Shown here: piece after piece, positions 45,601 through 52,598 of the stretch
Layout: every line of letters begins with the position of its first letter
Position numbering within the stretch: the first letter of the stretch is position 1
From: Halospina denitrificans
Lineage (GTDB): Bacteria > Pseudomonadota > Gammaproteobacteria > Pseudomonadales > Oleiphilaceae
DNA length: 64,000 nucleotides
Direction: 5' to 3'
Assembly: GCF_004364635.1 (NCBI RefSeq)
Contig: NZ_SOAX01000001.1
Location: forward strand, 1-64,000
Notes under the pieces: model-generated
What the model was told of the DNA's origin: nothing
Seen by the model: the letters and a program-made list of their open reading frames with translations, nothing else
Database searches by the model: none
Position numbers and translations under genes: made by a program

Positions 45601-46605
45601 GGCCAGTACCTGTTTCGTCTCGCCCTGGCGCAGCTGGATCTGTTGAATACGGTTTTCAGCCCCGTACACAAACTCAATGCTTCTCTGCTGCGACACTTCG
45701 ATCCGCGCCAATCTCAGCCCTTCGTCGTAACCGAACTGCCACTGATGCCCCATGCTGTTCTGGACGCTGACCGGCCACCACAGCTGGTCGCCCGCCAGCG
45801 CCATTATCCACACTCGCCCATCGGGTTCGGTGAGGATCATCTGGTCATCCTGCTTGCGCTCCAGGCGCAGACCCGCCGCCGCCTGCCAGGCGATGCCACC
45901 CTTTAAAAGAGAGGGGAAGCGGATTGGGCGTGCCTCGTGATCAAGTACCCAAATTGCCTCCTCGTCTTCCCAGATCAGCCGCAGGCAATCAACGGACCAG
46001 CCGGCTCCAAGGCCAAGGTCCCTGTCGGTTTGGCGAGAGCGGTAACGACGGCGCCAATGAAAAGGCATGGGAGCCACCACCGAAAAATCATCCAGAATGA
46101 GGATTTCCTCGCCGGTAACAGGAGAAACCGGATCACCCTTGGACTGCATTTCCACGGTGGTGGGACCGGGGTCCTCGTGGGTGGCTCCCTGGGACTCGGC
46201 CGTCGATCCGTCGGCAGCCGCTCCCCCGCTCCCGGACCCTGCAGCGGTTTGGGAACGCATTTGCGAGGCGGGTTCACCCTCGGCCGGTTTTTTCTGGTTG
46301 GTAGAGGAATTGGAATTGCACCGCCGCCAGACCTGGATAGTGCCTTCATTGATCAGCGGTGCCACGCGCTCAAATGTCCCGGCGGGCCGTTGGACTGGAT
46401 CGGTATCTCCAGCCTGTTGCAGCAGAATCTCCCACTCCTGGACGCGATCAAAGAATGTGAAACTGAAGAGGTCGCCCAACCACTTCTTCCAGCCCTGCTT
46501 GGATTCATGAGTTACCACGTCACCGGGCCCCGACACCTCGGACAGACCGAAGACATAGGCATCACCGTTATCCGCAATGATTTCAATGGGCTTTGATTGG
46601 CTCAT
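42700..46605 (-). CDS. Rhs-family T6SS effector with a polymorphic C-terminal toxin
   Basis: A 1301-residue Rhs protein. The first 170 residues are a non-PAAR leader; a VSPVTGEEILILDDFSVVAP entry follows, then about 40 YD repeats (about 230-1080) that form the Rhs shell. The core ends with the conserved YDPTTGRYLTADPIGIKGG and DYVDPLGL, where relatives are cut. The last 157 residues (42703-43173) are the toxin tip and are unlike any toxin I know; it ends DYRFDGSVLGDDGGYIVVS. Base composition falls sharply at the tip, a sign of tip exchange. With no PAAR domain it must be carried by VgrG through an adaptor. The immunity gene follows. Confidence 0.9.
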   Translation of the reverse strand: MSQSKPIEIIADNGDAYVFGLSEVSGPGDVVTHESKQGWKKWLGDLFSFTFFDRVQEWEILLQQAGDTDPVQRPAGTFERVAPLINEGTIQVWRRCNSNSSTNQKKPAEGEPASQMRSQTAAGSGSGGAAADGSTAESQGATHEDPGPTTVEMQSKGDPVSPVTGEEILILDDFSVVAPMPFHWRRRYRSRQTDRDLGLGAGWSVDCLRLIWEDEEAIWVLDHEARPIRFPSLLKGGIAWQAAAGLRLERKQDDQMILTEPDGRVWIMALAGDQLWWPVSVQNSMGHQWQFGYDEGLRLARIEVSQQRSIEFVYGAENRIQQIQLRQGETKQVLASYRYDGVGNLIAATTDTGIERYGYNGHQIANRELPTGYHFLFHWDDDGPEARCVRTHGEDGDYDFQFNYQPEYYLTLVTNALGQTQAFHYDERDRIVGRQDPDGSVHQWAYDEQGRLIAHRLPDGRTTSYDYDNRGLLVRERLPDGREHRWHYNALGFCTAETMPDGSSIRRQFDALGRILWQQRADGSQWYYHYDAQGWPSETVSDTGEVRRTGFDNDGQLLADEQQGVLTRFAFDHRGRIEGRLDQDRVTEYDYDGANISAIHQYPEAALEQRRSRFYQYDSAGRLTGFTAATGEVHGFEYGRLAHPERYQRPDGKYVFYQYDQEQRLTQVIRPDGGQWGLEYDSKGQVIASRAPDGRYVRFSYDAAGDIVHREQEGDWVQHLKRDAGGRVLQQTSQGRNRDPVRKRFHYDAYGRRTHANVADSTLSWSYDTFGRVTHHQQGDHGVRYDYGSGQQLKGLTLPDGTAITYEYDRRGRWKTVSINAETAIERDFDPQGRERHREAANNKQSQVWDRYDCLVKRRWQASSGNDETKTTRTRRYHWDAESRLEGFSDSDEGECTFTRDPQGLLIGENDQRFSYDNGGNRLPDDHAELERDRLIQTADAQRRYDELGAETTVLGDSPEYRRFDAEGQLTQIKREGLQVQYGYDALNRRAWRKSAEGTTNYLWHGDVLLGEHRPDGIWQFYIRDPQTDAPLLTLINGTPYYYELDWRSMPIRLWSEEGNLVWKANADAWGNCDPETPNGPIHQPIRMPGQFEDELTGLYNNRFRDYDPTTGRYLTADPIGIKGGLNSYRYTKNPVDYVDPLGLKDKQVVTGANADRGEEAPLEDDIPDMAEVPIIGEGGRVTGSLPINTNMARFEPRDVPTPMQPHQSPKYFDVSKAMEYGLKRDFYDALFVVSDDKLDRLRNLREKQGYFEDDVVLRQKTLGSILKENPDAKVLRDYRFDGSVLGDDGGYIVVSKKSKY

Positions 46606-46631
46606 GCGTTCCCTTGCTCAGCTCAGATTGT

Positions 46632-47423
46632 TCATTCGTGCCAGCTGACGACTGACAGCCCCACCAGGTGGCTTTCATCCATTTCCATGACGGCGCAAGG
46701 GCCGCTCCAGTCCCCCAGCCGGTACCCCGCTTCCAGCCAGGCCCAGCCATAGAGGCTGCCCACCACACCGAGGCGCCCAAGCCGTGCCTCCGGGAATTCC
46801 CAGCGCACTTCCGGGCGCGCCCAGGGGCCCAGTTCAGTGAGAAAAGGCAGCAGTCGTTCCAGGTAGCCATCGCCACCGGTGCCCGGGCACAGAAGTGCTT
46901 CCGGCTGGCTGACGGTTTCACGGCCCAGGTTCAGCAGGGCCCCCACGTCGGTCTTGCCATCCAGGCGCCCGTCCATGCGGGTCAGGTCAAAGGTCATGCC
47001 CCTGTCCGACGGTGCCCACTCCAGGGCCAACACCCCTTCAATGCCCTCGCAGCCTTCCTCAGGCGCATGCGCCGCTATGAGACGTCCGGGGGTCGCCAGC
47101 CGGTTGAGCTGGCTCAGTGCCAGCGCCGCCGCGCCTCGTCCGAAGCCCGGTTCAGCGATATCGCTCAGATGCGCTTCCCACCACTCCCGGTTAGGACGCT
47201 GGGCCTCCGGAAGGAGCACCCAGTTCGGCTTGTCGGCACGGAGCAATGGCTGGATCCAAGACCAGAGGCGCTCCTTGTCGGAAACCTCCGTCTTCGGCTC
47301 AATCAGGCACTGTCCCTGCTCATCCGGCATCAGGGGCGAATTCGTCAGGCCGGGCGCCAGGAGGTCGGCCGCAGGCCATGCTCCCAGTTGTCCCTCAATC
47401 GACGTCAGTTGCCAGCGCACCAT
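46632..47423 (-). CDS. Unknown T6SS-linked protein
   Basis: A 263-residue soluble protein that is not recognised. It has many Trp residues (W4, WSWIQPLL, WWEAHL) and a Gly-rich C-terminal half (VGSLYGWAWLEAGYRLGDWSG). It overlaps the preceding gene by 19 bases and ends 26 bases before the Rhs gene. Its place between the two cargo modules suggests an adaptor or chaperone that loads the Rhs protein on VgrG; no DUF4123, DUF1795 or DUF2169 signature is visible. Confidence 0.72.
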   Translation of the reverse strand: MVRWQLTSIEGQLGAWPAADLLAPGLTNSPLMPDEQGQCLIEPKTEVSDKERLWSWIQPLLRADKPNWVLLPEAQRPNREWWEAHLSDIAEPGFGRGAAALALSQLNRLATPGRLIAAHAPEEGCEGIEGVLALEWAPSDRGMTFDLTRMDGRLDGKTDVGALLNLGRETVSQPEALLCPGTGGDGYLERLLPFLTELGPWARPEVRWEFPEARLGRLGVVGSLYGWAWLEAGYRLGDWSGPCAVMEMDESHLVGLSVVSWHE

Positions 47424-48310
47424 CGTCCTCCCTGCAACGAGTTCGAGGCGCCCTCAACCGCATCAGCACACCAGTGCCAGAGCCGACTCCGGAACCCCAG
47501 CGGCAGGGACTGAAAAAGCTGCTGCCAGGGCGCTTCCGAAATGTCCTCGCCCCAGCACTGCCGGCCCTGGTGACGCTTCTGTTGATCCCCGGTAAGCCAC
47601 CGGACTTCCCGAAGGGCCATCTCTTTCAACTCTTCATCGTGCCGGAAGCTCGCCAGCCAGGGCAGGAAGCGGCTCTGGCAGCTCATGCCCATAAGCTGGA
47701 TCAGTTCCTCATCCGTCAAATATGGCGCCAGACCATTAACCAGCGCCGAGGCACCATCCGAATCGGACGCCACCAGTAGACGTGGCAGCCAGTGTTCCCA
47801 GAGAGCCCCATCACCCGCTTCCCAGAGCGCGATCGCGGCTTCCTTTACCGCCACTCCCTCCGACTGGGCCCCGACCCAAAGCGACCAGGGCTCCGGCAAT
47901 TCCTCAATCTTTCCCCGCCGATACAGGGCCCGTGCCGCCCAGACCTGAGAGAACCAGGCCGAGGGGAAATCCTCCGGACAGGGCAGATGGGAATAATGAG
48001 CAGCCAGCCACCAGGCAGCACCCCTGTCCCCTTCCTGCGCGATCAGCTGCTGCTGAACTCTGGCGAGCTCACCGGGCCAGATACGATCCCGCGCTTCCAG
48101 CAACAGGGCGTTCTGTTCAGGATCCGTTTCCAGCGCTTCCAGCAACGCCTCGTCCGCGCCTTCGCGCTGGGCCAGGGGTGATTCCAGCTGCCCGCGATCC
48201 ATGGCGGAAAGAAGCTTGCGATCCTGTTTTCTGAGCTGGCCGAGGTCCGCGTCATCGCTGATGATCAGCTCGGCCCTCTGGTTCAGGTAAAGCGCTAGTT
48301 CGTCTTCCAT
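47405..48310 (-). CDS. Unknown helical-repeat protein of the T6SS cargo region
   Basis: A 301-residue, Trp- and Leu-rich helical protein with HEAT-like periodicity (for example VKEAAIALWEAGDGALWEHW, LVNGLAPYLTDEELIQLMGM). The family is not recognised. It overlaps the next gene by 19 bases, so the two are made together. The likely role is a scaffold or adaptor for effector loading, judged only by position. Confidence 0.7.
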   Translation of the reverse strand: MEDELALYLNQRAELIISDDADLGQLRKQDRKLLSAMDRGQLESPLAQREGADEALLEALETDPEQNALLLEARDRIWPGELARVQQQLIAQEGDRGAAWWLAAHYSHLPCPEDFPSAWFSQVWAARALYRRGKIEELPEPWSLWVGAQSEGVAVKEAAIALWEAGDGALWEHWLPRLLVASDSDGASALVNGLAPYLTDEELIQLMGMSCQSRFLPWLASFRHDEELKEMALREVRWLTGDQQKRHQGRQCWGEDISEAPWQQLFQSLPLGFRSRLWHWCADAVEGASNSLQGGRWCAGN

Positions 48311-48349
48311 AACTTGCTGGTTCCAGATATTGTGCCCTGGTGGTAAAAA

Positions 48350-49018
48350 CTAATCAGAAAACGCGGTTTGTTGGTCTGCTGCTTCAGGGGTATTCCAACT
48401 AGCTGGCCGTTTCCCATTGAAAACGAAATCCACCACCAATCGAGTTATTTCTTTTGCCCTGGGAAGATCATCAATACTGCTGCCTGCCAGTGAGTAAACC
48501 TTCCGAAAATTGCCAAACGCCGAAGACTTTCTCCAGCCCAGGACAGGAGGCTCAATCTCCTCATTTTTAAGCTTTTCCTCAAGAGCCTCGAGCTCAGGTA
48601 TAGCCGCACTCTCGCTTGGCGATAGCGTACGACTTTGCGGACTGGTCAGAATATTTACCAGCTTATTCACGCAGCGTGCTGCATAGGGGTAATAAGAACG
48701 CTTTGCCAGCAAAGAGCCGTCCTTCGTAAGAGCCATCAGGCGATACAAAGGAACCTCGATTTCTCGAACATATTCCTCATAAGAGTCTGAAAGTCGAGCC
48801 AATGCCCCCTCGGTATAAACGTATCGAAGTGTTCCGATGTACCGAGGATCAACAGGCAGATCTAACTCCCCGGCCTCAGCTCGCTCTTTAAGCCATCTAA
48901 GCTGAGATACCATGCGCCCCTCCGGAGTAGAGTCGGTCTGAGGGAAGTCGCCCAATTTTTCTAAAAGTACGTTACAAACCTCAATAACATCGCCTTTACG
49001 CTCATCACCACTCATCAT
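48350..49018 (-). CDS. Probable immunity protein of the VgrG-linked effector
   Basis: A 222-residue soluble helical protein, not recognised (VIEVCNVLLEKLGDF, DPRYIGTLRYVYTEGALARL, RCVNKLVNILTSPQ). Its start overlaps the effector stop by 4 bases (ATGA), which ties its expression to the effector, and the base composition is AT-rich like the effector tip. Both points fit an immunity protein. Confidence 0.7.
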   Translation of the reverse strand: MMSGDERKGDVIEVCNVLLEKLGDFPQTDSTPEGRMVSQLRWLKERAEAGELDLPVDPRYIGTLRYVYTEGALARLSDSYEEYVREIEVPLYRLMALTKDGSLLAKRSYYPYAARCVNKLVNILTSPQSRTLSPSESAAIPELEALEEKLKNEEIEPPVLGWRKSSAFGNFRKVYSLAGSSIDDLPRAKEITRLVVDFVFNGKRPASWNTPEAADQQTAFSD

Positions 49019-50052
49019 TTTTGGCTCACTACGCTTTTCAGCTTGCTAGGATTCGGCGCGAGTTGAGTACCGCCACCGCTCATCATTTTCGGGATCAATC
49101 CAGTACTGCCGTCCGAGTCCGTATAGCTGATCAGCTCGGTGGCTTTTCCGATTTCAGACTCTACTGCATTCATTGGTTCCGTGACTTCAGCAATATCAAT
49201 AGCATCAGCTCGATTAAAGCAGGGTAGTGCAAGCTCGTTTTTGACAGCCTCCCGATCCCAGGCTCCATCTCGATAGTGTTTATCCTTAAGTTCCGCGAAA
49301 CCTTCCTCATCGAGCCAATAGGGCGAAGTCTCGAGGTTCTTGGCAAATCCTTTAGAAGTCACCCCGTATAACTTGTCTCCCTGCTGCAGCTCCTTGGTAC
49401 GGAAATCGCTTCCCGACCCCAGGATCTCTCTAGTTTTCTGCTCATCCCAACCTTGTTCCTCCAGTTGCGCAACAGCTTGCTTCTCAGACTCTGACAAGTC
49501 ATCCATGTCCACTTCGCGACGGGTTTGGAAACCCTCCGACTTAATCCCGCCCTTTTTTGGCCATTCCTTATTGTGCAACCCCGGGTGTGGTGATTCACCA
49601 TTCGAGGGGGCCAATGGTCCCTCTTCGTTTGTACTCCCACCAGCTTTCTGTGTGCGCGCCTCATCCGCCTCTCCAGAACCACTCTCTGCATCGGAACCTG
49701 TCTTCCGGATCCCAGCGCCTGACACGTCAAACACGCAATCATTCGGGTCATACTCCAGATAAACCTTGAGCTCCCCGTTCCCAACCTTTTCGGCAAGATC
49801 CGCGAGCAGTTCATCCAGGTCCGTGGGCTGGTCCCAAGGGCGCTGGAAGACGTCGAGCCAGAGTTCCTGCAGGCGATACCCGAAGGGGTCGTCGGGGCCG
49901 CGGACGATGCTGTCCAGCGTCTGGCGGGCATAGGCTTCGCACGCCAGGACGTCCGGGCGGCGAAAGTCGCCATTGTCGTCCATGCGCAGACCCCGGGTGA
50001 ACGAGTAGATGCGTCCGAGGTTCGCCCTGAACTGGTGTTCGCGTCTGAGCAT
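49015..50052 (-). CDS. Putative T6SS effector, possible NAD-targeting toxin domain
   Basis: A 345-residue protein encoded just after vgrG. Residues 1-110 form an adaptor-like domain (REHQFRANLGRIYSFTRGLR, FGYRLQELWLDVFQRPWDQP), 110-220 are a charged linker rich in Gly, Glu and Ser, and 222-345 are a compact tip. The tip has QGDKLYGVTSKG (225-236), SPYWLDEEGF, LPCFNRADAI and SGGGTQLAP (325-333). The GGGxQ ending and the KLYGV entry recall the TNT/Tse6-like NAD-glycohydrolase or ADP-ribosyl-type toxins. This is a judgement by eye and not proof. The tip is more AT-rich than the N-terminal part. Confidence 0.75.
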   Translation of the reverse strand: MLRREHQFRANLGRIYSFTRGLRMDDNGDFRRPDVLACEAYARQTLDSIVRGPDDPFGYRLQELWLDVFQRPWDQPTDLDELLADLAEKVGNGELKVYLEYDPNDCVFDVSGAGIRKTGSDAESGSGEADEARTQKAGGSTNEEGPLAPSNGESPHPGLHNKEWPKKGGIKSEGFQTRREVDMDDLSESEKQAVAQLEEQGWDEQKTREILGSGSDFRTKELQQGDKLYGVTSKGFAKNLETSPYWLDEEGFAELKDKHYRDGAWDREAVKNELALPCFNRADAIDIAEVTEPMNAVESEIGKATELISYTDSDGSTGLIPKMMSGGGTQLAPNPSKLKSVVSQK

Positions 50053-50083
50053 CCGTTGAATCCCTTTTCGCTATCCCTGCACC

Positions 50084-51928
50084 TTAGTTAAGGCTGATGC
50101 TCGCCCCCTTCAGGGCGATGGTTGTGCCATTGAGGCTGATCTGGGTTCCCTCGATGGAGATGGCTCCGGAACTCTCCAGCGTGATCGTCGCGGCGCCGGT
50201 TTGGAGCGTGATGCTGGTGCCGGCATCGACGGTGACGCTCTTGCCCGCCTTGATGGTCTGGCTGCCGCCAATGTCGGTCTTCTGATCCCCGGTAATGTCC
50301 ACCGTCTGGTTGTTCTTGACGGCAAGGTTATCGTCATTGCCGACCTTGGTTTTCCGGTTGTTGCCAACGTCGTCGGTTTCGTCGTTCTCGACGGTCAGCT
50401 CATGGTCCTTTTCCGCATGCAGGACCAGCAGTTCCTCGCCCTTGTCGTCGTCGAACCGGATCTCGCTGTAGTTGTCCTTGCCGCCCTTGGTGGTCGAGCG
50501 CGAGCGGATGCCCGAGGAGTTGAACTGGTCCTTGGGTGAATAGGGCATCCGGTTGTCGCCGTTGTATACGGTACCGGTGATCAGCGGCTGGTCCGGGTCG
50601 CCATTGACGAACTCCACCATCACTTCCTGGCCTTCCCGGGGCAGGAACTGGGCGCCGAAGCCGTCACCGGCCCAGCTCTGGGCCACGCGGATCCAGCAGG
50701 AACTCTTGTGGTTGTTCTTGCCTTCCCGGTCCCAGTGGAACTGGACCTTGACTCGTCCGTGCTCGTCCACGTGGAGTTCCTCGCCAGAGCCAACGGTAAC
50801 GGTGGCTGTCTGGACGCCGGGTATGGAAGGCTTCTTGATACGTGTCGGGACGTAGACCTTATCCGTGGGGATGCACTCGAAGGTGGTGTTGAAACTGACT
50901 GCTGCACCACGTGAACCGCCATCGCTGTTGATGGGCGCGCTGGCGGTGAGTTCCATCTCCGTGATCACGAATTCGTTATGGGATGGAATAGCGTCCTCAT
51001 GTTCCCTGAACTCGAAGGTGAGGCCGACGCCAAATGAGGGGTAATTGGTCGTGCCCTGGAAAAGACTCGCGTCCTGCGCCAAGCCCTGGAGGTGTGTCTT
51101 GGCCAGTTTGGTGTTCTCGTTCAGCGGCGCATCCTCGCCGATATAGCGGAAAAGTTCCCGCCCCCCGAATGCCTTGCCGGGGACCTTTTCTTCGGTCGGG
51201 TCCTCGATGCTTTCCTTGGGCTTGGTGAAGTCAAAGCCCTGCTCCACCATGGCGTTGGGCGTGGCCCGATGCCCTGTGTACCAGCTGGCAATGCGACAGT
51301 CGCCGGTGCTGCCAGACCGGAAAACGACCTTGTTCTCTTCCGCGGGTTGGTAGGCGTTCACGTTGTCCGAGATCACCATTTTGTGGCCGGACTTGCTGTG
51401 TTCAAAGTAGAAGAACAGACCTTCCTGGGCCAGAAGCCGGCACACGAATGCCCAGTCGGTTTCGTTGTACTGGACGCAGTATTTGTAGGTATGAAGTTCG
51501 CCGTCAATCTTCTTGGTGAGATCAACGTCATGTTCGCTCAGCACGGTTTCCACGATATCCGCCGCGGTCTCGTCCTGGAAGATGCGACAGTTGGTGCGGT
51601 TCTGGGCGGACCAGGCACGGGGCACGATCACCGCTTCGTAGCGCTGCCCGTCCTTGTTGTGCAATGGCTTGCCCAGCTCACAGATGGTGCGGATGTGGCC
51701 ATGGAAGTAGCGCTCCTTGGCTTTCGCCTGGCCGCTGAGTGTGAGGCTGATTGTCACCTCTTCTCCCACCTGGCCCTGCATGTCACTGATCCGCTTATTG
51801 GCCACGAACCGGACTGTTATCTCGAACAGCCGGGACATGCCATCGCTGACCCTGATGCTTTCAAGCGCCAGGGCGTCTTTACCCAGTGAGCTCTGAATCT
51901 TGAGATGGTGATGCTGCTGTTCCGTTGC
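50084..51928 (-). CDS. vgrG: T6SS spike protein VgrG (TssI)
   Basis: A 614-residue VgrG. The gp27/gp44-like part (about 1-380) has YCVQYNETDWAFVCRLLAQE and AQEGLFFYFEH; the gp5-like OB fold (about 385-460) has ELHVDEHGRVKVQFHWDREG and CWIRVAQSWAGDGFG; the C-terminal needle (about 480-614) is made of short repeats (KTKVGNDDNLAVKNNQTVD, QKTDIGGSQTIKAGKSVTV). It ends without an extension domain, so its cargo binds from outside. ATG 51928 follows AGAGGTTC; ATG 51946 is an alternative. Together with hcp it forms the expelled spike and tube. Confidence 0.93.
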   Translation of the reverse strand, partial: ATEQQHHHLKIQSSLGKDALALESIRVSDGMSRLFEITVRFVANKRISDMQGQVGEEVTISLTLSGQAKAKERYFHGHIRTICELGKPLHNKDGQRYEAVIVPRAWSAQNRTNCRIFQDETAADIVETVLSEHDVDLTKKIDGELHTYKYCVQYNETDWAFVCRLLAQEGLFFYFEHSKSGHKMVISDNVNAYQPAEENKVVFRSGSTGDCRIASWYTGHRATPNAMVEQGFDFTKPKESIEDPTEEKVPGKAFGGRELFRYIGEDAPLNENTKLAKTHLQGLAQDASLFQGTTNYPSFGVGLTFEFREHEDAIPSHNEFVITEMELTASAPINSDGGSRGAAVSFNTTFECIPTDKVYVPTRIKKPSIPGVQTATVTVGSGEELHVDEHGRVKVQFHWDREGKNNHKSSCWIRVAQSWAGDGFGAQFLPREGQEVMVEFVNGDPDQPLITGTVYNGDNRMPYSPKDQFNSSGIRSRSTTKGGKDNYSEIRFDDDKGEELLVLHAEKDHELTVENDETDDVGNNRKTKVGNDDNLAVKNNQTVDITGDQKTDIGGSQTIKAGKSVTVDAGTSITLQTGAATITLESSGAISIEGTQISLNGTTIALKGASISLN

Positions 51929-51967
51929 CATGAACCTCTGCGCCATCCTGGTCGGTCAAACAGATAC

Positions 51968-51988
51968 GGAGAGGGCAGAGCCCTCTCC
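51968..51988 (-). terminator. Hairpin between hcp and vgrG
   Basis: A perfect 9-bp stem, GGAGAGGGC-AGA-GCCCTCTCC, 24 bases after the hcp stop. No clear U-run follows on the minus strand, so it may be a partial terminator or a stabiliser that lets hcp outnumber vgrG. Confidence 0.55.
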
Positions 51989-52012
51989 AGTAAACAATGG
52001 CTTGCGCCATTC

Positions 52013-52492
52013 TTAGAGCTGCTGGCCCTTAACACCGCTGTAACCGTAGACCAGCGGAGCAGTGGCCGCGTTGGTGTCGTCAGTCGGAGTGACGGACATG
52101 GTCATCTCGGTGTAGCTGATGGTGATGGACTCCTGCGGACGATCGCCCTCAACAGAGACGTTGTAGTCGGAGATCATGGCATCGGAGAGTTCGATCTTCA
52201 TGATTTCTTCGATCTTGTCGCCCTGCTTGGTGAGGTAGAGCGTTGCCGGCTTACCCTTGCCAATAGTGGCTTCCTTGAAGAGATCGGGGGATGCCTTGTC
52301 CTGCTTCTTGGTAATAGTGATATCACCAAGGCGGGTCGCGGAGGCTTCACGGTCCATCGCGGTGCCGGTCGGGGCAGCGATTTCGCGGTGAACGTTGAAG
52401 TCCAGGGTGTCCACTGTGATCAGATCCTTGTAATCCTCAGCAGTCGCTTCACCCTTGAGGCCACCGAAGTCGAGGTAGGTATTGGTTTGCAT
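52013..52492 (-). CDS. hcp: T6SS tube protein Hcp (TssD)
   Basis: A 159-residue Hcp. Family marks are the YLDFGGLKGEATAEDYKD start, the VHREIAAPTGTAMDREAS loop, the FKEATIGKGKPATLYL strand and the SITISYTEMTMSV end. It forms hexameric rings that stack into the inner tube. AAAGGAG lies 8 bases before the ATG. A GTCCT-N6-AGGAC inverted repeat (52521-52536) lies upstream and may mark a regulatory site for hcp. Confidence 0.95.
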   Translation of the reverse strand: MQTNTYLDFGGLKGEATAEDYKDLITVDTLDFNVHREIAAPTGTAMDREASATRLGDITITKKQDKASPDLFKEATIGKGKPATLYLTKQGDKIEEIMKIELSDAMISDYNVSVEGDRPQESITISYTEMTMSVTPTDDTNAATAPLVYGYSGVKGQQL

Positions 52493-52578
52493 TGATTAGC
52501 TCCTTTCTTCTTGACGTTACGTCCTGTAACTAGGACATGGCGATTTTGCCCACTGCCGAAGCGTTGGGCATACATTCC

Positions 52579-52598
52579 GGGCCCTTATCCAAGGGCCC
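52579..52598 (-). terminator. Hairpin overlapping the clpV stop codon
   Basis: GGGCCCTT-ATCC-AAGGGCCC, a perfect 8-bp stem, covers the TAA stop of clpV (52585-52587). No U-run follows. It may divide the sheath genes from hcp. Confidence 0.45.
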
